Below the pieces are notes generated by a model. That model was given only the letters and a program-made list of their open reading frames with translations. It did no database searches and was not told where the DNA came from. 64,000 nt of DNA. Origin: Massilia kyonggiensis. Lineage in GTDB: Bacteria > Pseudomonadota > Gammaproteobacteria > Burkholderiales > Burkholderiaceae_D. The stretch lies in NCBI RefSeq assembly GCF_024756235.1, contig NZ_JANUGY010000012.1, positions 87,552 through 151,551 on the forward strand, in the 5' to 3' direction. The position numbers and the translations under genes are program-made. This document shows positions 17,048-25,755 of the stretch, piece after piece; position 1 is the first letter of the stretch; each line of letters begins with the position of its first letter.

Positions 17048-18081
17048 AGACGGCGCACCGTGAAGCGGGCGGCGCGACGGTGTGGGACGTGGCGCAACAG
17101 GCCGGTGTGTCCGCGATGACCGTCTCGCGCGTCATCAACGGCAATACGAGCGTCAGCGTCAAGAACCGCGAAAAGGTGATGCGGGCGATCGCCGAACTCA
17201 ATTACGAGGTCAACGTGGCGGCGCGCGCCGCGCGCATCGGGACACTCCGTGTCGGCCTGTTGTACAGCAACCCCAGCGAGGCCTTCCTCAGCGCCTTCCT
17301 CGTCGGTGCGCTGACGGAGTGCGGCCAAAGCGGCGCGCACCTGATCCTCGAGCACTGCGACAACCTGAAAAGCCAGCGCAAGGCGATCGACCGCCTGATC
17401 GACGACGGCGCCGACGGCATCCTCGTGCCGCCGCCGCTGTGCGATTCGAAGTCCGCCCTCAAGATGCTGGCGGAACTGGGCATCCCGTCCGTCGCCGTGG
17501 CCACCGCGCGGCCGTCGCCGCAGATGTCGGCCGTGCGCATCGACGACTACGAAGGCGCGCTGACGATGATGCGGCACCTGCTGGAACTTGGCCACACCGA
17601 CATCGGCTTCATCAAGGGCGATCCGGAGCACACGCCGACCCAGCTGCGCTACCAGGCGTTCATCGACGCCATGCGCGGCGCAGGCCTCGACGTGCCCGCC
17701 GAGCGGGTGGCACAGGGCATGTTCACGTACCGTTCGGGCCTGCTGGCGGCACGCGAGCTGCTGGGCCATCCGACGCGGCCGACCGCGATCTTCGCCAGCA
17801 ACGACGACATGGCGGCGGCCGTCATCGCCGTGGCGCACGGCATGCACCTGCAGGTGCCGGACGACCTGACCGTCTGCGGCTTCGACGACACGCCCGTCGC
17901 GACGACCGTGTGGCCGGAACTGACGACGATCCACCAGCCGATCACGGAAATGGCGCGCAGCGCCGTCGCGTTGCTGATCGAGCACGTCCGCACGCAGCGC
18001 TCGGGCCACGCGTACGACCGGCGGCACCAGCTGATGCCGTACACGCTGGTCGTGCGCGAATCGACGTCGGGGACCGACTGA
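17044..18081 (+). CDS. LacI/GalR-family repressor of the galactan module
   Basis: This 345-residue regulator starts at GTG within the GTGA overlap with the GH43 stop. The N-terminal helix-turn-helix and hinge are clear (TVWDVAQQAGVSAMTVSRVI at ~12-31, then KNREKVMRAIAELNYEVN). The sugar-binding core follows (RIGTLRVGLLYSN through the GFDDTPVA and WPELTTIHQP motifs). As the last gene of the receptor/GH35/GH43 set, it most likely controls that set. The paired TTGTTATCGATATC elements ahead of the receptor are the likely operators. It is tail to tail with tssA, only three bases apart. Confidence 0.9.
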   Translation: MKTAHREAGGATVWDVAQQAGVSAMTVSRVINGNTSVSVKNREKVMRAIAELNYEVNVAARAARIGTLRVGLLYSNPSEAFLSAFLVGALTECGQSGAHLILEHCDNLKSQRKAIDRLIDDGADGILVPPPLCDSKSALKMLAELGIPSVAVATARPSPQMSAVRIDDYEGALTMMRHLLELGHTDIGFIKGDPEHTPTQLRYQAFIDAMRGAGLDVPAERVAQGMFTYRSGLLAARELLGHPTRPTAIFASNDDMAAAVIAVAHGMHLQVPDDLTVCGFDDTPVATTVWPELTTIHQPITEMARSAVALLIEHVRTQRSGHAYDRRHQLMPYTLVVRESTSGTD

Positions 18082-18084
18082 CCG

Positions 18085-19116
18085 TTACTGTGCCGGCGGT
18101 ACGCCCAGCATTTCCTCGAGATGGGCCAGCGCCCCCTGGTCCTTGACCACGGAGCGCAGCCACGTGTGCAGGTCCTGCTCGCCCGCGGCCGCGGCCTTTT
18201 CGACGAAGTACGACACGGGGCTGTGCGGTTCCGTCTCGCGGAAGAACTTCGCGATCAGGCGCAGCTGTGCGATTGCATCCGCGCGCGAGCGGATCGCGGT
18301 GGCGACGACGGCCTGCGGCTGGGGCGCCGCCACGACGGCAGGCGCATCCTGCGTCGACGCGGGCACGTCGTCCGGCGGCGCGGCCTGCGGTGCGGCCGCG
18401 GGCGCCGGCAGCGTGTGCAGCAGCGCCTGCACGGCTTCGCGCGCCTGCGAAAAGCCGGGGCTGTCCTGGCCCAGGCGTGCGTCGGCCGCGCGTTCCAGTT
18501 GCGCGAGCGCGTCCAGGCAGCTTTCCGCATCGGCGCGCATGCCCTCGACGAAGGCGGCGGAGTTGCCGCGCTTGGCCGCTTCCATGTCCGCCAGGCGCGG
18601 CGGCGTGTCGGCGTCGCCCCCGGCGGCGGCGCGGCGGCGCGCGGCTTCGAAATCGACCGTCGAATACGCGGTGCCGCGGCCTTCCGTCAGCGGCATCTCG
18701 CGCACGAGGGCGCGCGTGCGCGACAAGATCCACGCGAGGTTGCCGATGCGCTGTTCGTGGTCGCCGCCGTCCGCTTCCGGATACAGGCCCTGGTCCCAGA
18801 AGCGTTCGCACAGGCCCGCCAGCACGCGGAACCCTTCGCCCAGGCCGCGCAGGTGGTGGCGCTTGGCCGCCGCCTCCGTGAGCCAGACGGCGAGGCGCAG
18901 GTCCTTGGTCTGTTCGGCCAGCAGGCGCGCGCAGCGGTCGACGACGAAGCCCCAGTCGGCTTCTTTCAAGTCCGTCACCCATTCGCCCTGCGCGAGCGAC
19001 GGGTCGTCGAACTGGCGCGCGCGCGCGATGGCGTCCAGTTCGGGCGAGAAGGCGAGGTCGGCGCCGCACGGAGCGGCGTCGGAGATCGGGGCGAGTAAAG
19101 CGTCGGCGGTGAACAT
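18085..19116 (-). CDS. tssA: TssA, T6SS cap/assembly protein
   Basis: The 343-residue product has the ImpA N-terminal domain: LLAPISDAAPCGADLAFSPE, then QFDDPSLAQGEWVTDLKEADW and KDLRLAVWLTEAA in the first 90 residues. A low-complexity Ala/Pro linker follows (~215-265), and then a C-terminal domain ending HLEEMLGVPPAQ. TssA proteins cap or initiate the growing sheath. I start at the ATG at 19116, since the TTG at 19128 lies in the GAAAGA likely to be the ribosome site. It is the last gene of the leftward tagX-tssM-tagF-ompA-tssA operon. Confidence 0.92.
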   Translation of the reverse strand: MFTADALLAPISDAAPCGADLAFSPELDAIARARQFDDPSLAQGEWVTDLKEADWGFVVDRCARLLAEQTKDLRLAVWLTEAAAKRHHLRGLGEGFRVLAGLCERFWDQGLYPEADGGDHEQRIGNLAWILSRTRALVREMPLTEGRGTAYSTVDFEAARRRAAAGGDADTPPRLADMEAAKRGNSAAFVEGMRADAESCLDALAQLERAADARLGQDSPGFSQAREAVQALLHTLPAPAAAPQAAPPDDVPASTQDAPAVVAAPQPQAVVATAIRSRADAIAQLRLIAKFFRETEPHSPVSYFVEKAAAAGEQDLHTWLRSVVKDQGALAHLEEMLGVPPAQ

Positions 19117-19135
19117 GGTGTCTTTCAATGGAAAA

Positions 19136-19930
19136 TCATTGCGCGAGGCGGAATTCGATGCGGCGGTTGCGCGCGCGGCCCTCGGCGGTGTCGTTGCTGG
19201 CGATCGGGCGGTCCGGGCCTTGGCCGCTGGCGGACAGGTTCTCTTCCGCGATGCCGTGCGCGGCCAGGTAGGCTTTCACCGTGGCGGCCCTGGCCTGGCT
19301 CAGGCTCACGTTGCTGGCGCGTAGACCCGCGCTGTCCGTGTGGCCGATGATCTCGATGCGGCGGCCTTTCAGCTTCTGCATTGCCGCTACCATCTCGTCG
19401 AGGATGGCGCGCCCGGTCGGCGTCAGGGTCGCCTTGCCGCTGTCGAATTCCACGGTGCGGTTGGCCAGCGTGTTGTCGAGCAGGGCCTGCTCGGCGGCGG
19501 AGACGCGCAGGCCGTTGTTGACGGTGTACGTCGGATTCAGATTGGTGGCCACGTTGCTGGCGATGCGCTGGCGCAGAGCCTCGTTCGCGACTTCGCCGCG
19601 CAGGCTGACGTTGCTGCCGTCGATCTTCAGCTGGCCGCGGCTGATCTGGCGCAGGTCCGGCGTGATCAGTTTCTGCACGTAGCCGTTCCAGTTCGCGGGC
19701 ATGGCGACGGGGCCGATGGCGATCTGGTCGACCACGCGGTCGGCGCCGTACACCTCGCGCAGCTTCGCGAGCACGGCGGCCTTGGTCGCCTCGTCCGGCA
19801 CCGTGCCGCTGGCCGTGACCTGGCCCGGTTGCGCCGCGGCGGGGACGGGCGCGGTGTTCTGCGCGGCGGCGATACCGGCGTGGCACATGACGAAGAACGC
19901 GAGGAGGGCGCGCTGGGTAAAGAATCGCAT
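19136..19930 (-). CDS. OmpA-family periplasmic protein of the T6SS operon
   Basis: This 264-residue protein has a signal peptide (cleavage near IAAA-Q), a BON-like middle (TASGTVPDEATKAAVLAKL and later SNVSLRGEVANEALRQRI), and a C-terminal OmpA peptidoglycan-binding domain from ~150. That domain has IEIIGHTDSAG, the conserved SQARAATVKAYL helix and RNRRIEFRL. It probably anchors the T6SS envelope complex to peptidoglycan. Such domains are often fused to TssL; here it is a separate gene between tagF and tssA, two bases after the tagF stop. Confidence 0.88.
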   Translation of the reverse strand: MRFFTQRALLAFFVMCHAGIAAAQNTAPVPAAAQPGQVTASGTVPDEATKAAVLAKLREVYGADRVVDQIAIGPVAMPANWNGYVQKLITPDLRQISRGQLKIDGSNVSLRGEVANEALRQRIASNVATNLNPTYTVNNGLRVSAAEQALLDNTLANRTVEFDSGKATLTPTGRAILDEMVAAMQKLKGRRIEIIGHTDSAGLRASNVSLSQARAATVKAYLAAHGIAEENLSASGQGPDRPIASNDTAEGRARNRRIEFRLAQ

Positions 19931-19931
19931 A

Positions 19932-20918
19932 TCAGGTTCCGATGAATGCCGCGGCGACGGAATCGAGCGCGGACTTGAGGGACAGGCTGCCCTGCGCCAG
20001 GTAGGCCGAGAGCTTGCGCACGGCGTAGTCGCCGTCGACCTGGTCCTCGACCCATTCGAGGTCGGCGAAGCCGATGAGGTGGTCGAGGCCCGCCTGCGGG
20101 TCGATGAGGGTGCGCAGCGTCTGCGCCGACGCGCCGGAAAAGCCGACGACGAGCGCCGGCCGGCCGTCCAGCCGGGTGACGAACAGGGCCAGTTCGAAAT
20201 CGGCGCGCGCGAGGAACGGCGCGATCACGTGCATCCAGAACGCGGCCACGAGGTTGCGGTGGATGGCATCCTCCGGCAGCGGCAGCACGAGGCTTTTTTC
20301 CAGGCGTCCCGACCCGCTGGCGAGCACGGGCTGCAGCAGCATGCCCAGCGCCAGCAGCACCTGGCGCGTGGAGACGGCGAAGCCGGCGCCGGCCAGCAGC
20401 GCGTCGAGGGCGGCGACCGTCTGCACTTCGAGGAAGTCGTCGAATGCCGGGTCGTACGCGGCCGCGCGCAGGTCCAGGTCGATCGGCTGGCTGCTGGCGG
20501 CCGCCAGCGGCGCGGCCGGATCGCCCGCGTTGCGCACGCCCGCGGTCAGCGTCTCGAGGCGGCTCCACAGGCGCGTGAACACGAGCGGCGTCGTGGGCAG
20601 GAACGCGCCCGGCTCCGCGATTTCCATCGCACCGGCCATCAGGAACGGATAGCGGCGGCTCGATTCGTCGCTGCTGGCGACGATGTGGCCGCCGATCGCG
20701 TGGCGCCGGCGCGGGCCGACGAACGCGAAGTGCAGCGGCGCGGCGGCGTCGTACGCGAGCTTCCAGCGCGCGTTGGTGCTCATCAGGTCCATCGCTTCCG
20801 ACAGCCAGTCGTCCAGCACTTTCAGGAGTGCCGGGCTGGCGCTGCCGCGCACGAAGTCGCCGCGGCTGGGCAGCTTGCCGAAATAACCGACGCTGACGGG
20901 GGTCGTGAGACGGCTCAT
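19932..20918 (-). CDS. tagF: TagF, T6SS-associated regulator/assembly protein
   Basis: The 328-residue product begins with the TagF hallmark VGYFGKLPSRGDFVRG, followed by LLKVLDDWLSEAM and FAFVGPRRRHAIGGHIVASSD. TagF-type proteins are known as post-translational repressors of T6SS in Pseudomonas. This one is longer than the ~230-residue core, with an added C-terminal part (WMHVIAPFLARADFELALF and later SYLAQGSLSLKSALDSV). Its ATG overlaps the tssM stop by four bases, so the two are coupled. Confidence 0.9.
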   Translation of the reverse strand: MSRLTTPVSVGYFGKLPSRGDFVRGSASPALLKVLDDWLSEAMDLMSTNARWKLAYDAAAPLHFAFVGPRRRHAIGGHIVASSDESSRRYPFLMAGAMEIAEPGAFLPTTPLVFTRLWSRLETLTAGVRNAGDPAAPLAAASSQPIDLDLRAAAYDPAFDDFLEVQTVAALDALLAGAGFAVSTRQVLLALGMLLQPVLASGSGRLEKSLVLPLPEDAIHRNLVAAFWMHVIAPFLARADFELALFVTRLDGRPALVVGFSGASAQTLRTLIDPQAGLDHLIGFADLEWVEDQVDGDYAVRKLSAYLAQGSLSLKSALDSVAAAFIGT

Positions 20919-23900
20919 TGCGCACCTCCCGCCATCGCCGTGCGCACCGGTGCCGCCGGCGCGGGCGCCGGCGTCGGGGCAGCGGTGCGCGGCGCCGTGA
21001 TCGTTTCCGGCAGGCGCAGGCGCTTGAAGCCCTGGCCCGACGCTGACGGCTGCGCTGGTGCCGGTGCCGGTGCGGCCGGCAAGACCTTCAGGTTCGCATT
21101 CACGGTGACGCCGCCCGCCTGCCACGACAGCTCGAACGAGCCGTCGGGCTTGCGCTTGCGCTGGGCCGCGTCGATCATCTTCTTGAGGCCGAAGTGGCCC
21201 GGTTCGTCCAGCACGACGACGTTGCGGCCTTCCGGCGTCAGGGCCGTGATCTTCGCGCCCGGCACGCCCTGCGGATTCGGCCACACCATGTGCACCCACG
21301 GCTGCGGCTGGCCGCGCCAGCGCAGCGACTGGCCGTCGATCTCCACCGTGAATTCGGTGGCGCCCTGCGTGCCCAGCGCCTGCAGGTCGAAGCGGGTCTG
21401 TGCCTCGCCGCCGCTGCTCGCCGCGGCGTTGGCGACGCCGCCGGCCGCCAGCGGCGCGACCCAGCCCGGGAAGCTCGCGACGACGTTCGGGGCCAGGTTC
21501 ACGCCCATGTCGGCCCACGTGCGCGGGCTGAGCGAATCGCCGCGGCGCACGACCAGCGGACCCACCGTCGTGTTGAAGAATTTCGCGATCGCGCCGTCCG
21601 GACCGAAGATCTGGCCGATCTCCGCATTGCTCGCCTCGGCCTTGGACTCCGTCGAGAACGGATATTTCGTCGCCAGGTCGCGGTTGAACGGCTGCACCAC
21701 CTGCGCGGCCCACACCTTGTTGATCTCCGCTTCCGCCGGCTGCACGATGACGGCGAACGTCTGCATCAGCGGGCGCACGAGCACGGGGCGCAGCGCCTGG
21801 CGCTGGGCGTCCGTCATCCCCACCAGCATCTGCTCGTCCACGTATTTCAGCGCGTCGGCCAGCTCGGACCCGCTGCCGTCCAGCGTCTGCTGCATCAGCT
21901 GCTTGGCGCCGGGGCCGGGGTCGCCCTGGTTCTTGATCTGGTTGAAGCGGGCGCGCAGCTTCGACAGGTTGTCGACATAGCCGCGCATCAGCGAGGCGTC
22001 CTTGTCGCGTGCCACGACGAGACGGGCGACGCCGGCGAACTCGCGGCCCACGGGGCCCAGCGCGGGCGCATTGGCCGGCTGGGTGCCCGGCGCCGGCAGG
22101 CTGACGTTCACGATGGCCGGCTTCTGGCGCAGGATCGTTTCGCGGAACCAGCCCGTGATGCCGCTCTGCGCGCGCTGCAGGGTGGCGCCCGCCAGCGTCG
22201 GGTTGTCCCACGACGTCTGTTCGTACACCGTCGACACGAGCTTGTTGATGGGCGAATTCTGCGGGTCGCCCAGGCGGTTCATCGCGGCGGCGGCGCCGTC
22301 GAAGCCTTCCAGGTCCTTCACCGTCACGCCCTGCATGAACTTCTGCCATTCGCGCGCGTATTCGGCCTTGTACAGGTCGACGAGCGATTTCTGGATCTGT
22401 TCCGGGCTGCCTTCCAGCGTGAGGTCGTCGCGCGCGGCGGTCTTGAGCACCCAGTCGGCGCTCTGCAGTTCGCGGTTGGCGGCGTCGCGGAACGCCTGCT
22501 GCACGAAGCCTTCCCACGCCTGGCGGGTGAAGGCGCCGGAGATCGCGTAGCTGCCGAGGACGAGGTCCTTGTCCTGGTCGCCGACGATGCGCGCCACCGT
22601 GATCGACGGGTAGCGGGTGGCGGCGCGCGCCTTCACGTCGGCGTACACGCGCTCCCTCGCCGGCATGCCGCGCACGACCTTGCGCAGGCTGTCGCGGGTC
22701 TGGTCGACGAGGGCGAGGCGCGTGTCGATGACGGGCCACGACGGGTCGTTCACCTGCGCGAGGTAGAAGGAGATCATGCGCTCGGCGCTGCGGATCATCT
22801 GCTCGCGCGGCATCGCGCCGCGGTTCGATTCGAGCCAGTTGCGCCAGAAGCGCGTCAGCTGGTCGTTCAGGTGGGCGCTTTCGGCACGCGATTTATCGCC
22901 CAGCATCAGGTACGTCTTCAGCGCGTTGTACGCGTCTTCCGTGTCCGCAGGCGAAGCATCCTTGAACTGCTGCGGCGCGTCGGCGGCGGGCGTCGCGGTG
23001 CCCGCAGGCTTGTTCAGCGGCTGCAGTTGGCCCGCGTTGCCGTTCACGTCGGCGAGATAGGTTTCCAGCGATTGCCCGACGGGCTTGAGCATCAGTTCGC
23101 GCACGCCGGCGAAGTACTCTTCCTTCAGTTTCCGGTTCAGCAGGTTGCCCTGGTACAGGCCGAGGCTGAGGCTCAGCGGGCGGTGTTCGGCGTAGCGGTC
23201 GAGCTGTTCGATGCGGTCCTGCAGGATCTCCAGCGCCTGGAAGCGCGACTGCAGGTCGAGGCTCTTGCTCTGCACGCGGATGGCCTGGTCCAGGTCGGCC
23301 TGCACGTTGGCGACGAGCTGGCGGTTGTTCATGTACGACCAGCTCCAGCCCCCGAGCGCGAGGCCGACGATGGCCGTCGCGGCGAAGAACGCGGCATAGC
23401 GCAGGCGCGTCTTGGCCGGGCTGGCGTACTGCGCGACGAGGTCCTTGTCGGCGAATATCACCTTGCGGAACAGGTTCAACAGGAAGTAACCCTGCTGCTG
23501 GTGCTGGTCTTCGTGCGACGGCGGCGCGAGGCGCAGGTCGAAGCGCTGCGCGACGCGGGCCGACGACGTCGACACCGTCTCGCCTTCCTGCAGCGCGCTC
23601 GTGAAGTAGAAGCCGCGGAACACGGGCTTGAACTGGAACGGGTTGTCCTCGAACAGCGTGGCGACGAACGCGCGCAGCGACGGTTTGATCGACGCGAATT
23701 CGAGCGGGAACGTGAACACGCCGGACGGCATGCTTTCGCGCCGCTGCAGCGCCATGTTCGCGAGGCTCAGTTCCTTCAGGCCGTCGTACAGTTCGTCGAA
23801 GCGGGCGTCGAACTGGTCGAGCAGGCGTTCGCTCGTCACGTTCTGGTCGTAGGGGAGCGTCGCGCCCCACACTTTTTCGCGCTCGGCGCGCTCGCTGTCC

Positions 23901-24700
23901 TGGAAGAATTCGTTGAAGCCGTCGATCAGGTCGGCCTTCGTGAACACGACGTACACGGGCGCGTGCACCTCCAGCCGCTCCGTCAGTTCCTGCACGCGCT
24001 GGCGCAGGTTCTTGGCCAGGTTGATCGCGAACTCGGGCCGGTTGCGCGTCAGTTCCGCGATGCTGACGGCGATGATGACGCCGTTGATCGGCGCCTTGCG
24101 GCGGTGCTTCTTGAGCAGGTCGAGGAAGCCGAACCACTCGGCGCGGTCCTGGTCGACCACGGAGTAGCGCCCGGCCGTGTCGAGCAGGATGCCCTCGGTC
24201 GTGAAGAACCAGTCGCAGTTGCGCGTGCCGCCCACGCCCTGCACGACCTTGCTGTCGGCGAAGGGGAACTGCAGGCCCGAGCTGGCGATCGCGGTGCTCT
24301 TGCCGGCGGCCGGGTTCCCGATGATCATGTACCACGGCAGTTCGTACAGCGCGGCGCTGCCGGACAACTGGCCCAGCTTGGAGCCCTTGATCGTCGCGAT
24401 GGCGTCCAGCAGGCGCTTGCGGATCACTTCCGTTTCCTGGCGCTGGGTGGCGTCGGGGACCGGTTTATCAGCCTGTTGTTCGAGCATGTCGCCGATCTGC
24501 TTCGCCTTGCGGGCATGGCGCCAGCGGCGGAACAGCCAGATGGCGGCGCCGACGGCGAGCGCGATGCCGAGCACGATCCACGGGAGCGAGGCGGGCCATT
24601 GCAGCAGCCGCGCGGCCAGGAACAGCAGCGCGGCGAAGGCCACCCAGCCGATGACGGTCAGGCTGGTGCGGGTGGTCAGGAAATCCCAGATTTTATGCAT
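20915..24700 (-). CDS. tssM: TssM (IcmF/VasK), inner-membrane channel component
   Basis: This 1261-residue protein has two N-terminal membrane helices (~14-33 and 38-57), a cytoplasmic NTPase-like domain with Walker A GNPAAGKST at 128-136, and a third membrane helix near 447-467. A large periplasmic part follows, ending in a beta domain (WRGQPQPWVHMVWPNP) and a Pro/Ala-rich tail. TssM spans the inner membrane and, with TssL and TssJ, forms the trans-envelope complex. The intact Walker A suggests nucleotide binding. It lies 16 bases after tagX and overlaps tagF by four bases. Confidence 0.96.
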   Translation of the reverse strand: MHKIWDFLTTRTSLTVIGWVAFAALLFLAARLLQWPASLPWIVLGIALAVGAAIWLFRRWRHARKAKQIGDMLEQQADKPVPDATQRQETEVIRKRLLDAIATIKGSKLGQLSGSAALYELPWYMIIGNPAAGKSTAIASSGLQFPFADSKVVQGVGGTRNCDWFFTTEGILLDTAGRYSVVDQDRAEWFGFLDLLKKHRRKAPINGVIIAVSIAELTRNRPEFAINLAKNLRQRVQELTERLEVHAPVYVVFTKADLIDGFNEFFQDSERAEREKVWGATLPYDQNVTSERLLDQFDARFDELYDGLKELSLANMALQRRESMPSGVFTFPLEFASIKPSLRAFVATLFEDNPFQFKPVFRGFYFTSALQEGETVSTSSARVAQRFDLRLAPPSHEDQHQQQGYFLLNLFRKVIFADKDLVAQYASPAKTRLRYAAFFAATAIVGLALGGWSWSYMNNRQLVANVQADLDQAIRVQSKSLDLQSRFQALEILQDRIEQLDRYAEHRPLSLSLGLYQGNLLNRKLKEEYFAGVRELMLKPVGQSLETYLADVNGNAGQLQPLNKPAGTATPAADAPQQFKDASPADTEDAYNALKTYLMLGDKSRAESAHLNDQLTRFWRNWLESNRGAMPREQMIRSAERMISFYLAQVNDPSWPVIDTRLALVDQTRDSLRKVVRGMPARERVYADVKARAATRYPSITVARIVGDQDKDLVLGSYAISGAFTRQAWEGFVQQAFRDAANRELQSADWVLKTAARDDLTLEGSPEQIQKSLVDLYKAEYAREWQKFMQGVTVKDLEGFDGAAAAMNRLGDPQNSPINKLVSTVYEQTSWDNPTLAGATLQRAQSGITGWFRETILRQKPAIVNVSLPAPGTQPANAPALGPVGREFAGVARLVVARDKDASLMRGYVDNLSKLRARFNQIKNQGDPGPGAKQLMQQTLDGSGSELADALKYVDEQMLVGMTDAQRQALRPVLVRPLMQTFAVIVQPAEAEINKVWAAQVVQPFNRDLATKYPFSTESKAEASNAEIGQIFGPDGAIAKFFNTTVGPLVVRRGDSLSPRTWADMGVNLAPNVVASFPGWVAPLAAGGVANAAASSGGEAQTRFDLQALGTQGATEFTVEIDGQSLRWRGQPQPWVHMVWPNPQGVPGAKITALTPEGRNVVVLDEPGHFGLKKMIDAAQRKRKPDGSFELSWQAGGVTVNANLKVLPAAPAPAPAQPSASGQGFKRLRLPETITAPRTAAPTPAPAPAAPVRTAMAGGAQ

Positions 24701-24716
24701 GATTACGAGAGTGTGA

Positions 24717-25556
24717 TTAATGCTTCATGACCCCGGGCAGGCGCAGTTCCGTGTGCCCGAAGTCCATCATTTTCCAGCGTCCGCCCCACGTGAGGCCGAC
24801 GGATTCGGCCACCTGGCCGTACAACTGATAGCCGCGCATCGCCCATGGATCCTTTTCCGAGATCACGAGCTTGCCGTCGCGGACGAACGCGCAATCGGCG
24901 GCGAGACCGTACTGGTGCCAGCTCTGCCACGAGCGCGCATTGGTGACGCCCGGTCCCAGCGCGGCCAGCGCATCCTGGCGCGCGGGGCTGCGATAGCCTT
25001 CCAGGATCGCCATCTCGTAGCCGTGGCGCTCCTTCATGATCCGGAAGACCGTCAGCAGGCGCTGCGTGTAGTCGGCGTTCAGCATGGCCCAGTCGCGGCT
25101 GGCCGAGGCGAGGAGCGGCCGTTCCTGCGCCACTTCGGCCGTCGTAAACACGAGCGGCGGCAGCGGGGGCGGCGGCACGAGCTGCTCGCCCTGCAGCAGG
25201 TCGGCGACCTGCGTATTCATGGGCCGCTCCAGCGACTCGTAGGCGTTCAGCATGGGACGCTCCGCGAGCAGCAGGGCGGCCAGCGGCGGCAGACAGACGA
25301 GCGCCGCGCCGCACGTGCAGGCGATCCAGTGGCGCCGCACGAAGCCGGCCAGGCTGCCCGCTGTCGCGCGGCCGTTCGCGGCCAGCGCGTCCGCGTCGCG
25401 CAGGCGCTGCTGCGCGAGCGCGCCCGCACGCCGCCCGAGCCGCTGCCCGGCCCCCGCCAGCGCGTTCAGGACGAACTCGCGGCCGGCCGGGAACAGCACC
25501 ATCCAGCTGATCGCGCACGCCAACACGAAATACACCGTTACTGCCAACACCCACAC
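24717..25556 (-). CDS. tagX: TagX-like M15 peptidoglycan endopeptidase, membrane-anchored
   Basis: This 279-residue protein has a membrane helix at the N-terminus (VLAVTVYFVLACAISWMVLF) and a second near residue 80. The C-terminal domain is M15-type, with EGYRSPARQDALAALGPGV, zinc-ligand HxxGxxxD in WHQYGLAADCAF, and a final His in DFGHTELR. TagX proteins of other T6SS are L,D-endopeptidases that open the wall for the apparatus. The start is GTG at 25556 with GGAGAG upstream. It is first in the leftward operon, just ahead of tssM, as expected for this role. Confidence 0.85.
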   Translation of the reverse strand: MWVLAVTVYFVLACAISWMVLFPAGREFVLNALAGAGQRLGRRAGALAQQRLRDADALAANGRATAGSLAGFVRRHWIACTCGAALVCLPPLAALLLAERPMLNAYESLERPMNTQVADLLQGEQLVPPPPLPPLVFTTAEVAQERPLLASASRDWAMLNADYTQRLLTVFRIMKERHGYEMAILEGYRSPARQDALAALGPGVTNARSWQSWHQYGLAADCAFVRDGKLVISEKDPWAMRGYQLYGQVAESVGLTWGGRWKMMDFGHTELRLPGVMKH

Positions 25557-25755
25557 CGCTCTCTCCGGAAGTCATTCACATTGTTGTCGAAGAAATATTT
25601 CCCGAAAGTATAAATCCGGTAAGCGACAACCCCGCGCACGATTGAAAAAACGCAAAAACTCACCAAATGTGTTAATCGCGCACGATTAAAAGCAAAATAG
25701 AGGCACAATTGTCTTGATTCTTGTAAAGTAATGCAAACTTTTTTAAGGAGCTGAT
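25557..25755. promoter_or_regulatory. AT-rich divergent control region with two GCGCACGATT copies
   Basis: This gap separates tagX (leftward) from the 25756 gene (rightward). GCGCACGATT occurs exactly at 25634-25643 and 25678-25687, 44 bases apart and in the same direction, each followed by A-rich sequence. The tssK/lipoprotein gap carries the same element. A strong ribosome site AAGGAG lies at 25745-25750. I infer shared regulation of the two T6SS operons; the binding factor is unknown. Confidence 0.55.
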
